A stretch of DNA of 32,564 nt from Mesorhizobium alhagi CCNWXJ12-2 (GTDB lineage: Bacteria > Pseudomonadota > Alphaproteobacteria > Rhizobiales > Rhizobiaceae), in assembly GCF_000236565.1 (NCBI RefSeq), contig NZ_AHAM01000310.1, forward strand, positions 1 through 32,564. Direction: 5' to 3'. This document shows, piece by piece, positions 20,351 through 27,953 of the stretch (the first letter of the stretch is position 1; every line of letters begins with the position of its first letter). The notes under the pieces are model-generated. The model did not search any database. It saw only the letters and a program-made list of their open reading frames with translations, and was not told where the DNA came from. Made by a program: the position numbers and the translations under genes.

Positions 20351-22960
20351 ATGGCTTACAAACGTCAGATCGATCGCCTGCCCATCATCCCGGCCGACGC
20401 AAAGAAGCACAATGTCGTCTGCCACTATTGCATCGTCGGCTGCGGCTATCATGCCTACAGCTGGGACGCGAACCGTCAAGGCGGCACAGCGCCCGACCAG
20501 AACGTCTTCGGTGTGGACCTGGCGCAGCAGCAGGAGGCGGATACGCCAGCCTGGTATGCCCCGTCCATGTACAACATCGTCAAGCAGGACGGAAAAGACT
20601 TTCACATCGTCATCAAGCCGGATACTGAATGCGTGGTGAACTCCGGCCTCGGTTCGATCCGCGGTGCCCGCATGGCCGAAATGAGCTACAGCCGGGCGCG
20701 CAATACGCAGCTTCAACGCCTCACCGACCCGATGGTCTGGCGCTACGGCCAGATGCAGCCGACCTCGTGGGACGACGCTCTCGACCTGGTGGCCCGCGTC
20801 ACCGCGGCAGTGGTCAAGGAACAGGGTGATGACGGAGTGTTCGTCTCGGCCTTCGACCACGGCGGCGCCGGCGGCGGTTACGAGAACACCTGGGGGACCG
20901 GAAAGCTCTATTTCGGTGCCATGAAGGTCAAGAACATCCGCATCCACAACCGCCCGGCCTACAACTCGGAGGTCCACGCCACGCGCGACATGGGCGTGGG
21001 TGAACTCAACAACTGCTACGAGGACGCAGAGCTCGCCGACACCATCATGGTCGTCGGCGCGAATCCTCTAGAGACGCAGACGAACTACTTCCTCAACCAC
21101 TGGATACCGAACCTTCGCGGGACATCAACTGACAAGAAGAACGCGGAGCTGCCGGACGAGCCGCACGAGCCCGCCCGCGTAATCATCGTCGATCCGCGAC
21201 GGACCGTGACGGTGAATGTCTGCGAGGTCGAAGCGGGCAAGGACCGCGTCCTGCACCTGGCGATCAACTCCGGCACGGATCTCGCGCTGTTCAACGCCCT
21301 GGCAACCTACATCGCCGAGCAGGGCTGGACGGACCGGGAGTTCATCGCCGCTTCGACCAATGACTTCGAGAAGGCGCTCGCCGCCAACCGGACGACGCTG
21401 GAGCAAGCCGCTGAGATAACCGGCCTTACCGTCGACCAGATCAAGCAAGCGGCAGCCTGGATCGCTGAACCAAAGGAAGGAAAGCGGCGGCGGACGATGT
21501 TCGCCTACGAAAAAGGCTTGATCTGGGGCAACGACAACTACCGGACCAACGGCGCACTCGTGAACCTCGCGCTGGCGACAGGAAACATCGGCCGCCCCGG
21601 CGGCGGTTGCGTCCGCCTCGGCGGGCATCAGGAGGGCTATTCCCGGCCATCGGACGCTCATGTCGGGCGACCCGCCGCTTACGTCGACCAGCTGCTGATC
21701 CAGGGCAAGGGCGGCGTCCACCACATCTGGGGATGCGACCACTACAAGACGACGCTCAACGCGCACGAGTTCAAGCGGCGCTACAAGGATCGGACCGACA
21801 TGGTGAAGGACGCCATGTCATCCGTCCCCTACGGCGACCGCCAGGCGACCGTCGACGCGATCATGGGCGCAATCCGCGAAGGCGGCCTGTTCTCGGTCGA
21901 CGTGGACATCATCCCGACCAAGATCGGTCAGGCAAGCCATGTCTGGCTGCCTGCCGCGACATCGGGCGAGATGAACCTCACATCGATGAACGGCGAGCGG
22001 CGCATGCGGCTGACGGAACGCTACATGGACCCGCCCGGCCAGTCGATGCCGGACTGCCTGATCGCCGCGCGGCTTGCCAACCACCTCGAGCGGGTGTTCC
22101 TTGAGGCGGGTGATACCACCGTCGCGGACCAGTTCAAGGGTTTCGACTGGAAGACCGAAGAAGACGCCTTCATGGACGGATACCACCAACACGAGAAGGG
22201 TGGCGAGTTCGTCACCTACGCCCGTCTGCGCGCGATGGGGACCAACGGCTTCCAGGAGCCGGCGACAGGACTGGAAACCACCGGGCCCGTGGCGGCTGGA
22301 ACGTCGACCGGTGAACCTGGCGAGGTTCTCGGCGGGCCCGCCATCGAGGGCGCGCGTGGCAAGGAGCCTGTCCAGGACGCGGAACCGACCAATGCCGGGG
22401 CTGCGCCGACCCCGCCTGCCGGAAGCGAGCGCATTGTCGGAACCAAGCGCCTTTATGCCGACGGCAAATTCAACAAGGAGGATGGCAAAGCCGTCTTCAT
22501 GGAGACTCAGTGGCGGGGCCTGCAAGCGGCTGGCAAGCAGGAGGAGAAGGACAAGTTCGACTTCCTCATCAACAACGGCCGCACCAACCATGTCTGGCAG
22601 AGCGCCTACCTCGACCAGCAGAACGAACTGGTCATGGACCGCTGGCCCTATCCGTTCATCGAGATGCATCCCGCCGACATGGAGGAGCTGTCGCTGAAGC
22701 AAGGCGATCTGGTCGAAGTCTACAACGACAATGGCTCGACCCAGGCAGCTGTGTATCCGACACCGACGGCAAAGCGAAAAGAGACGTTTATGCTGTTCGC
22801 TTATCCCACTGGGGTGCAAGGCAACGTCGTGTCGGCTGGGGTGAATGAATTCATCATTCCGAACTACAAGCAGACATGGGCGAACATCCGGAAAATCTCC
22901 GATGCGCCGGAAGGCGTGAAGCACCTCTCGTTCAAGTCGCAGGAATACCCGGCGGCCTGA
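20351..22960 (+). CDS. aioA: arsenite oxidase large (molybdopterin) subunit AioA
   Basis: AioA oxidises As(III) to As(V) at a molybdenum bis-pyranopterin site in the periplasm. The N-terminus holds the [3Fe-4S] ligands Cys24, Cys27 and Cys31 (VVCHYCIVGCGYHAY). The arsenite-oxidase fingerprints GLGSIRGARMAEMSYSRARN and AFDHGGAGGGYENTWGTGKL follow, and the C-terminal molybdopterin-binding domain is intact (FLINNGRTNHVWQS onward). At 869 residues it is about 25 longer than the NT-26 protein, as I recall that length. The excess is explained by a Gly/Pro/Ala/Thr/Glu-rich segment at about residues 637-693, between NGFQEPATG and VGTKRLYADG, where homologues have only a short linker. It is preceded by GGGGAGG and forms one unit with aioB. 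Confidence 0.95.
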   Translation: MAYKRQIDRLPIIPADAKKHNVVCHYCIVGCGYHAYSWDANRQGGTAPDQNVFGVDLAQQQEADTPAWYAPSMYNIVKQDGKDFHIVIKPDTECVVNSGLGSIRGARMAEMSYSRARNTQLQRLTDPMVWRYGQMQPTSWDDALDLVARVTAAVVKEQGDDGVFVSAFDHGGAGGGYENTWGTGKLYFGAMKVKNIRIHNRPAYNSEVHATRDMGVGELNNCYEDAELADTIMVVGANPLETQTNYFLNHWIPNLRGTSTDKKNAELPDEPHEPARVIIVDPRRTVTVNVCEVEAGKDRVLHLAINSGTDLALFNALATYIAEQGWTDREFIAASTNDFEKALAANRTTLEQAAEITGLTVDQIKQAAAWIAEPKEGKRRRTMFAYEKGLIWGNDNYRTNGALVNLALATGNIGRPGGGCVRLGGHQEGYSRPSDAHVGRPAAYVDQLLIQGKGGVHHIWGCDHYKTTLNAHEFKRRYKDRTDMVKDAMSSVPYGDRQATVDAIMGAIREGGLFSVDVDIIPTKIGQASHVWLPAATSGEMNLTSMNGERRMRLTERYMDPPGQSMPDCLIAARLANHLERVFLEAGDTTVADQFKGFDWKTEEDAFMDGYHQHEKGGEFVTYARLRAMGTNGFQEPATGLETTGPVAAGTSTGEPGEVLGGPAIEGARGKEPVQDAEPTNAGAAPTPPAGSERIVGTKRLYADGKFNKEDGKAVFMETQWRGLQAAGKQEEKDKFDFLINNGRTNHVWQSAYLDQQNELVMDRWPYPFIEMHPADMEELSLKQGDLVEVYNDNGSTQAAVYPTPTAKRKETFMLFAYPTGVQGNVVSAGVNEFIIPNYKQTWANIRKISDAPEGVKHLSFKSQEYPAA

Positions 22961-22973
22961 AGCCGTCTCCCGC

Positions 22974-23007
22974 GATCCCGCCGCGGCCCAAAGGCTTCGG
23001 CGGGATC
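22974..23007 (+). terminator. 10-bp hairpin between aioA and moeA
   Basis: GATCCCGCCG (22974-22983) pairs perfectly with CGGCGGGATC (22998-23007) across a 14-base loop, 11 bases after the aioA stop. The tract after it, GTCTTGTCC, is only partly T-rich. It could terminate, attenuate read-through into moeA, or protect the aioBA message. Confidence 0.55.
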
Positions 23008-23047
23008 GTCTTGTCCAGGACGGCGCAACACGCCGGGAGGCCTGATA

Positions 23048-24325
23048 ATGGAAACCGCCACCGCCCTCACAAACGAAACCTGCGGCGCAGGTGCCGACGG
23101 CAAGGTCATCCCCGTTGATATCGCTGCCGCCAAGGCGCTGACGATCGCCAGGGTCTTGAGCGAAACCGAACATGTTCCATTGATCGATGCGACGGGGCGT
23201 GTCCTTGCCGGCGATGTCCGCGCCTCGATCGACCTCCCGCCCTTCGACAATTCCGCGATGGACGGATACGGGGTCAGGATCGCCGATTTTATCGGAGCGG
23301 GTCCTTGGGAGCTGTTGATCGGAGGCCGGATCGCGGCAGGCGATTTCCACGCGGGACAGGCAGCGAGTCCGAACGAAGCGATCCGCATCTTCACCGGCGC
23401 TCCCGTGCCGGAAGGATTCGATGTCGTCGTCATGCAGGAACATTGCGAACGCTCGGGCGACGAGATCACTGTGGCGAAGCGCCCGCGACAGGGAGAAAAC
23501 ATCCGGCACGCCGGCGAGGATGTGACAGCCGGGAGTCGCCTCATGAGCGCGGGCGACCAGCTGTCGCCACAGCGGCTGGCGCTTCTGGCGGGCCAAGGGC
23601 TGGCCGACGTCGAGGTGCTGCGGAAGGTCCGCGTAGGCCTGATATCGACAGGCTCTGAATTGCGCGATCCGGGCGAGCCGCTCGGACGAGGCCAGATCTA
23701 CAACTCCAATCGGATCATGATCCGGGCAATGTTCTCGGCATTCCCATGGGCCGAGATCGTTGACTACGGGATTGTTCCCGATCGGCGGGACGCGCTGGCT
23801 GAGGCGTTCGGAAAAGCCGCATCGCTGTGCGATGTCCTGGTCACGACCGGCGGCGTCTCCGCTGGCGAAGAGGACCACGTTGTGTCGGCGCTTGGCCATC
23901 ACGGCGGCACTCTGGACGTGCTGAAGGTTGCTATGCGACCGGGAAAGCCGGTCAAGATCGGGATGATCGGAACAATGCTGTTCGCCGGGTTGCCCGGTAA
24001 TCCCAACGCGGCGCTCGTGACCTTTCGCCAGATTGCGCTGCCTGCCATCCGGACTATCGCAGGCATCAGGAGCGTGACGCCGGAATGGTCACCAGCAGTC
24101 GCCGGCTTCACCTACCAAAAACGGCTCGGCAGAACCGAGTTCGTTCCTGTGAAGGCGGTCGGTCTTGACGAAATCGGCCGACCCGTGCTCGATATGCTCG
24201 GCCGCGGCTCGTCGGCAAGCCTGATGGCGATGGCTCTTGCCGACGGCATCGCCATGTTGCCGCCCGACGCCGCCACGATCGACCAAGGGATGCCGCTGCG
24301 GTTCGAATCGTTCCGCTGCGGCTGA
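23048..24325 (+). CDS. moeA: molybdopterin molybdenumtransferase MoeA
   Basis: MoeA inserts molybdate into adenylylated molybdopterin, the last common step of molybdenum cofactor synthesis, which AioA needs. The 425-residue protein has the family hallmarks PPFDNSAMDGYGV (about residues 60-72), IFTGAPVPEG, ISTGSEL, a GGVSAGEEDHV loop, PGKPV and GLPGNPNAALVTF, followed by the C-terminal domain. A GGGAGG ribosome site lies 7 bases before the ATG. A moeA copy at the 3' end of aio operons is well known in Rhizobiales. It is separated from aioA by 87 bases holding only a hairpin. Length and motifs suggest it is fully functional. Confidence 0.93.
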   Translation: METATALTNETCGAGADGKVIPVDIAAAKALTIARVLSETEHVPLIDATGRVLAGDVRASIDLPPFDNSAMDGYGVRIADFIGAGPWELLIGGRIAAGDFHAGQAASPNEAIRIFTGAPVPEGFDVVVMQEHCERSGDEITVAKRPRQGENIRHAGEDVTAGSRLMSAGDQLSPQRLALLAGQGLADVEVLRKVRVGLISTGSELRDPGEPLGRGQIYNSNRIMIRAMFSAFPWAEIVDYGIVPDRRDALAEAFGKAASLCDVLVTTGGVSAGEEDHVVSALGHHGGTLDVLKVAMRPGKPVKIGMIGTMLFAGLPGNPNAALVTFRQIALPAIRTIAGIRSVTPEWSPAVAGFTYQKRLGRTEFVPVKAVGLDEIGRPVLDMLGRGSSASLMAMALADGIAMLPPDAATIDQGMPLRFESFRCG

Positions 24326-24376
24326 GCACGACCCTCGACAGCACCCGATAGATGGCAAGCACCCTCAATGGACAAA

Positions 24377-25131
24377 CTACTCGTCGTGGCCCGGTGCTCC
24401 GAATATCCTTCGGATGACCTCGGCAGCATCCGCATCAAAGCAGCGGCCGTGGCTGAGCACGATTCGCTGCGGCTGCCATGAGTGGATCCTTCCGATTGCA
24501 GCCTTTCCCTTCCGTCGCTGAACGAGTAGCGGCAGCTGCATACCGAAGAATATTTGACCTCTAGGATGATACATCCCAGTGAGCTTAGTGGCCGTTCGCC
24601 ATGGCTCGGAAATCTTAGCCAATTCGATGTTGATGATCGCGTCGGTGAGTATCAGCGTCCTCGACGCCTTGTGGAAAAAAATGAACTCTTTGAAATAGCC
24701 GCCGGGAAAAAGCACCTGATCGATCTCTCGGCGCCATTCTTCAGGCGGACTGGCTTCCAGGTCCCTCTTGAAGTCGACGTCCACATGCCGTGCCCGTGCC
24801 CGTTGGCGCACACGGGGCGACGCCCAGGTGATCGTATCGGGAAACGCGCCGACCATTCCCCGATGTGCGCATAGTGGAATTGGTTTGGCGATACGAGATG
24901 GCGAACTCTCCCCACACCTTGCAGTTCCTCGGCCAGCCTCGCGTCGAACTTGATCGGCGAATGAAGGAAGAGGTCACCGCCTGAAAGGCGAACCACAGTC
25001 ATTCGGGTCGTGAATGGAAGCGGCAGCCTGATTCGGCCTACAGTCAAGTATTCCAGTGGGCCGTCGACGATGCCGATGTCCGGCGCCAGTGGCTTACAGA
25101 CGTTAATTGGCTCGTAGAGAGAAGCACCCAT
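24377..25131 (-). pseudogene. DUF4336 family protein, one-base frameshift
   Basis: DUF4336 proteins resemble metallo-beta-lactamase folds but have no assigned reaction. The N-terminal frame (ATG at 25131) reads IGIVDGPLEY, MTVVRLSGGDLFLHSPIKF, then HLVSPNQFHYAHIGEWSARFP. The rest of the family pattern follows in another frame: DQVLFPGGYFKEFIFFHK, SRTLILTDAIINIE and HGRCFDADAAEVIRRIF. Adding one base at the GGG run at 24839-24841 joins them into about 251 residues, the expected size. It converges with moeA and lies at the end of the leftward fluoride/transport cluster. The ribosome site is weak. This is either a recent mutation or a base missed in sequencing. Confidence 0.7.
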
Positions 25132-25165
25132 GTTTCAGGCCAAAACATGCTGGGGAGTGCCGAAA

Positions 25166-25716
25166 CTAGTGGGTTTGCCGCAGGCTGGCTACTCCACCGA
25201 AAATCCGCTTGGGCTCGAGGTCCGGCCACGCGGGGCGCCACTGGAGAGCCGTGACTGCTCCGGCTGCTATGATGGCGACGTTCGCCAGCGTGTCGTTGCG
25301 CGCCGACAGGAACGGTGCCTTGGTCAGGCTCCCCTTGTGATGCCGATACGCCGAGAGCAGGAACGCGCAGCCGAGGTTCACCGCCAGCGCGCCAGTTCCT
25401 GCCAGCGACAGCGCGAAAGGCTGCGGTGGCACTGGATCCAGGAACTTGTCCCATGCCGTCCACAGCGTCGCCAGGCCGGGCACAAGCAGGATCAGCGCGA
25501 GAGCCATTCCGACCAGCGCACGGCGCGGCGCGGACCACGCCATCGCGAAGAATATGAGCAGGTTTACCGACGCGTCTTCGAGGAAATCGATGCTGTCGGC
25601 GAAGAGCGAGACGGACCGATCGCGAGCGCGACGGCGAATTCAACGCCGAAGTAGGCGAGATTAAGCAGCGCGACCAGCAGCACGATCCGGCGCAGGTCCT
25701 GGTCCGTGTCAGCCAC
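25166..25716 (-). pseudogene. cation-efflux-like membrane protein, one-base frameshift
   Basis: A GTG at 25716, five bases past the stop of the EamA gene, opens MADTDQDLRRIVLLVALLNL and a membrane helix that ends at FAVALAIG. After a one-base loss near 25614-25617 the next frame continues with SLFADSIDFLEDASVNLLIF, which has the Asp pattern of cation diffusion facilitators. Four more hydrophobic segments follow, and a YRHHKGSLTKAPFLSARNDTLAN signature of cation transporter-like proteins. The C-terminus after RPAWPDL differs from what I expect and may be truncated at a junction. Restored length is about 183 residues. Substrate unknown; Co/Zn/Cd-type metal ions are the family norm. Confidence 0.65.
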
Positions 25717-25720
25717 GGGA

Positions 25721-26158
25721 TCATCCGCGGTAGGCGACGAGGACGGTTCCGGACGCGATGAGCGCGATCCCGAGCCAATTCGGCCCGGAGAGCCGTTCGC
25801 CCAGGAACACGACCGCGAAGACGGCGACGAGCACCACGCTGAGCTTGTCTATGGGCGCCACTCGCGATGCGTCGCCGAGTTTCAGCGCGCGGAAGTAGCA
25901 GAGCCACGAGGCGCCTGTCGCCAGGCCCGACAGAACGAGAAAGGTCCATGTCCGGCCGGAGACCGTTCCGGGCGATTGCCAGTTTCCCGTGGCGGCAAGG
26001 ATTCCGCCAAGGACTGACATGATCACGACTGTCCGGATGAACGTCGCGAAATCCGAATTGACGTTCTCCACACCCACCTTGGCGAAGACCGCGGTCAGGG
26101 CCGCGAAGGCGGCGGAGAGCAGCGCCCACGCCTGCCAAGGAAGAATGCCGTTGTTCAT
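25721..26158 (-). CDS. half-size EamA (drug/metabolite) transporter
   Basis: This 145-residue inner-membrane protein has one EamA unit of five predicted helices (for example WALLSAAFAALTAVFAKVGV and a final IALIASGTVLVAY). Ordinary members have two units in about 300 residues, and single-unit members like this one work as dimers in the small multidrug resistance style. The conserved APIDKLSVVLVAVFA and FLGERLS segments are present. The ATG overlaps the stop of the DUF190 gene by 4 bases (ATGA), tying it to the fluoride-channel operon. Substrate unknown. Its place beside crcB genes hints at ion stress, but this is only context. Confidence 0.8.
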   Translation of the reverse strand: MNNGILPWQAWALLSAAFAALTAVFAKVGVENVNSDFATFIRTVVIMSVLGGILAATGNWQSPGTVSGRTWTFLVLSGLATGASWLCYFRALKLGDASRVAPIDKLSVVLVAVFAVVFLGERLSGPNWLGIALIASGTVLVAYRG

Positions 26159-26511
26159 GGGGTTGCCTCGATCTGCCCGCCGCGTGAACCGTATTGCAGC
26201 ACCTGGACTTTTTCCAGCGTGACCAGGCCGCTGGTCATCATCGTGTCGAGCGTCGGCAGGAAAGCATTGATCTTGTCCTCGCCGTCGACGATCTCGATGA
26301 CCAGCGGCAGGTCCTCGGACAAGCGGAGGATCTTTGTCATGTGCAGCCGGCTGGAATGGCCGAAACCCATGCCTCCCCGCAGCACCGTCGCGCCCGCGAG
26401 GTGCATCTCGCGGGCCTTGAGCACGATTGCCTCGTAAAGCGGACGGCCGTCATTCCTGTCGTCCTCGCCGATGAGTATGCGCAGTAGCAATGCCTGCCTT
26501 GGTACTTGCAT
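26155..26511 (-). CDS. DUF190 family protein (PII-like, crcB-associated)
   Basis: The 118-residue cytoplasmic protein has the DUF190 pattern: LLLRILIGEDDRNDGRPLYE at the start, a middle REMHLAGATVLRGGMGFG, LPLVIEIVDGEDKI, and a terminal VTLEKVQVLQYG. Structures of the family show a ferredoxin-like, PII-like trimer, which suggests ligand sensing and regulation of a membrane partner. Genes of this family often stand next to crcB, as here (3 bases after the upstream crcB). It could modulate the fluoride channels. The start codon is unambiguous in context, and the gene overlaps the EamA gene by 4 bases. Confidence 0.85.
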   Translation of the reverse strand: MQVPRQALLLRILIGEDDRNDGRPLYEAIVLKAREMHLAGATVLRGGMGFGHSSRLHMTKILRLSEDLPLVIEIVDGEDKINAFLPTLDTMMTSGLVTLEKVQVLQYGSRGGQIEATP

Positions 26512-26514
26512 GGA

Positions 26515-27012
26515 TCAGACTCCTCCCAATCGGTTGAGACGCGATGCGAGAATATGGCCGAGCCAGACGGCCGCAAGCCATGTGACGATGGAGGCCCCGA
26601 TATTCAGTCCTGCCGCAGGCAGGTTGCCGACCTGCACGAGAAGGAAAGTTTCCAAGCTGAACATAGAGAAGGTGGTGAAGCCGCCGCAGATCCCCGCCAT
26701 GACGAACTGTCGTTGGCGCGTCCCGGCGAAGACGCGTCCGCCCGGCCCTGTCAGGGTGGCATAAAAGCCGATGACAAAAGAGCCAAGAACGTTCACGAAC
26801 AAGGTACCCCAAGGAAAATCCGGTCCAAGGTAGGCGAGCGCGGCCATCGAGGCGATAGCCCGCAAGACGCTGCCGATTACGGACCCCAGGGAAACGGCCA
26901 AATATATTAGAGCGGTGTCCCGGGCCGTCCGCCATCTGGCCCCGTCTTTCTGCTTCGCCTCGGTTTCAGGCAGCGTCCGGCCTCCTGGCCGAGCTTGCTC
27001 CAGTGGCTTCAT
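26515..27012 (-). CDS. crcB: fluoride channel subunit CrcB/Fluc, second gene
   Basis: Fluc channels export fluoride passively across the inner membrane. This 165-residue subunit has a 30-residue charged N-terminal extension and then four helices with the family signatures GSVIGSVLRAI, FPWGTLFVNVLGSFVIGFYA and GICGGFTTFSMFSLET (the Phe/Thr/Ser pore region). It overlaps the preceding crcB gene by 4 bases. Paired crcB genes usually encode the two oppositely oriented subunits of a heterodimer, and the difference in N-terminal charge between the two proteins fits that. Function is well supported by motifs. Confidence 0.9.
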   Translation of the reverse strand: MKPLEQARPGGRTLPETEAKQKDGARWRTARDTALIYLAVSLGSVIGSVLRAIASMAALAYLGPDFPWGTLFVNVLGSFVIGFYATLTGPGGRVFAGTRQRQFVMAGICGGFTTFSMFSLETFLLVQVGNLPAAGLNIGASIVTWLAAVWLGHILASRLNRLGGV

Positions 27013-27413
27013 GGCGCACCGACCCCCAAAGCGGCAGAACCGGAGATATATCCGAGGGCCACCGCGGACAGGCAGAGGGCAAGGGACAGGACCACGTTTC
27101 CGCCGGCGCGCATGATCTGGCCATCGCGGGCAAGCGCGAGCGTTTGCAAACTAAAGGAGGAGACGGTGGTGTAGCTGCCGAGAAACCCGGTGACAGCGAA
27201 CTGCCATGCGACAGATGTCGGGAATACGCCTCCGATGGCCGCCGCCGCAATCATTCCGGCTGCGAAGGCACCGGAAACATTGACCGCGACCGTGCCCCAG
27301 GGAAACGTCTCGCCGACGCGGCGTCCGACGAAGCCGGACACAAAATAACGTGCCGGGCCGCCCAAGACGCTGCCGAGCGCGACCCACACCAACTGCTGAA
27401 AAACGTCCTGCAT
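27009..27413 (-). CDS. crcB: fluoride channel subunit CrcB/Fluc, first gene
   Basis: The 134-residue partner subunit has four membrane helices. The N-terminal GSVLGGPARYFVSGFVG contains the conserved Gly-Arg-Tyr pattern. TFPWGTVAVNVSGAFAAGM carries the pore Asn, and FLGSYTTVSSFSLQT carries the Thr/Ser/Phe track. It lies upstream of, and overlaps, the second crcB. Together they should form a dual-topology heterodimer. No fluoride riboswitch (the usual control element of crcB genes) was found upstream, so regulation is open. Confidence 0.88.
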   Translation of the reverse strand: MQDVFQQLVWVALGSVLGGPARYFVSGFVGRRVGETFPWGTVAVNVSGAFAAGMIAAAAIGGVFPTSVAWQFAVTGFLGSYTTVSSFSLQTLALARDGQIMRAGGNVVLSLALCLSAVALGYISGSAALGVGAP

Positions 27414-27439
27414 CCAACCCGTCTGCCTCCAAGCAAGCC

Positions 27440-27744
27440 TTAGAGCCGCCTTGCCCGAGGGCCGGCGCCGTGCATTGACCGCTTTTCCAGGTCGATGCCG
27501 TCGAGCAGCATATGCACGCGGGCAACGCCGAGCCCGACTGCCTGCCAGATGGCCGCAGCCAGGATCATTGCTGCCAACAGGATAAATGCTCCCGCCCGTT
27601 CCTCCGGCCCGAGGCCGGACTGTTCAAACAGCAAATAGACCCCGTGAAAAGCAGGAGGATCAGATGTTGCGACAGCAGCGTGTACCCATCCGCCCACTTC
27701 TTGTGCAGCCGGATGATCCGTATGTCATCGGGTTCCGTGCTCAT
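27440..27744 (-). pseudogene. small membrane protein gene, one-base frameshift
   Basis: The ATG at 27744 starts MSTEPDDIRIIRLHKKWADG and enters a first membrane helix (YTLLSQHLILLLFTG). The sense then continues in another frame: VYLLFEQSGLGPEERAGAF, a second helix ILLAAMILAAAIWQAVGLGV, and a basic tail. One extra base in the CCCC run at 27640-27643 gives a 101-residue two-helix protein. It is the first gene of the leftward cluster, 26 bases before crcB. The family is not recognised. The 3' part alone could only be translated from an internal start. Confidence 0.55.
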
Positions 27745-27813
27745 GTTCGCCTCGCTTGTTGATGTCTTGCTATGGAATTCATACCCCTTGAAAGAATCCT
27801 CCGATAGCGGCGG

Positions 27814-27835
27814 CACGATGCCACGGCGCATCGTG
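27814..27835. repeat. 7-bp palindrome in the divergent intergenic region
   Basis: CACGATG (27814-27820) and CATCGTG (27829-27835) face each other across 8 bases, between the leftward transporter cluster and the rightward pstS. It could be an operator for the leftward cluster. Confidence 0.35.
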
Positions 27836-27860
27836 GCGGATGTAGCAATCGGGTGAGCCA

Positions 27861-27880
27861 CGGTCATGCAACTGTAATGA
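27861..27880 (+). promoter_or_regulatory. Pho box upstream of the broken pstS
   Basis: CGGTCATGCAACTGTAATGA contains two 7-base half-sites in the CTGTCAT/CTGTAAT pattern at 11-base spacing, the layout recognised by PhoB. It lies 74 bases before the pstS ATG and predicts induction by phosphate starvation. Confidence 0.65.
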
Positions 27881-27953
27881 CTTAACCCTTTCTATTAAGC
27901 TTTTGGGGCCGTTTATCGGGGCATGCGGGCGCTCCGAGAGGGAGAAAATAGCG

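Noticed and set aside
21818-23902. 694-codon open frame on the minus strand
   Set aside because: It is antisense to aioA and moeA, both intact with clear motifs. High GC at third codon positions produces such long shadow frames. No motif or ribosome site supports it.
25044-26138. 364-codon minus-strand frame
   Set aside because: Overlaps the EamA and cation-efflux-like genes in a different frame. Its Arg/Pro-rich product has no membrane pattern, while the real frames do.
27745-27900. possible fluoride riboswitch upstream of the crcB cluster
   Set aside because: The conserved crcB-motif pieces, including the CTGATGAC-like segment, could not be found on the minus strand here or just upstream of the first crcB gene.
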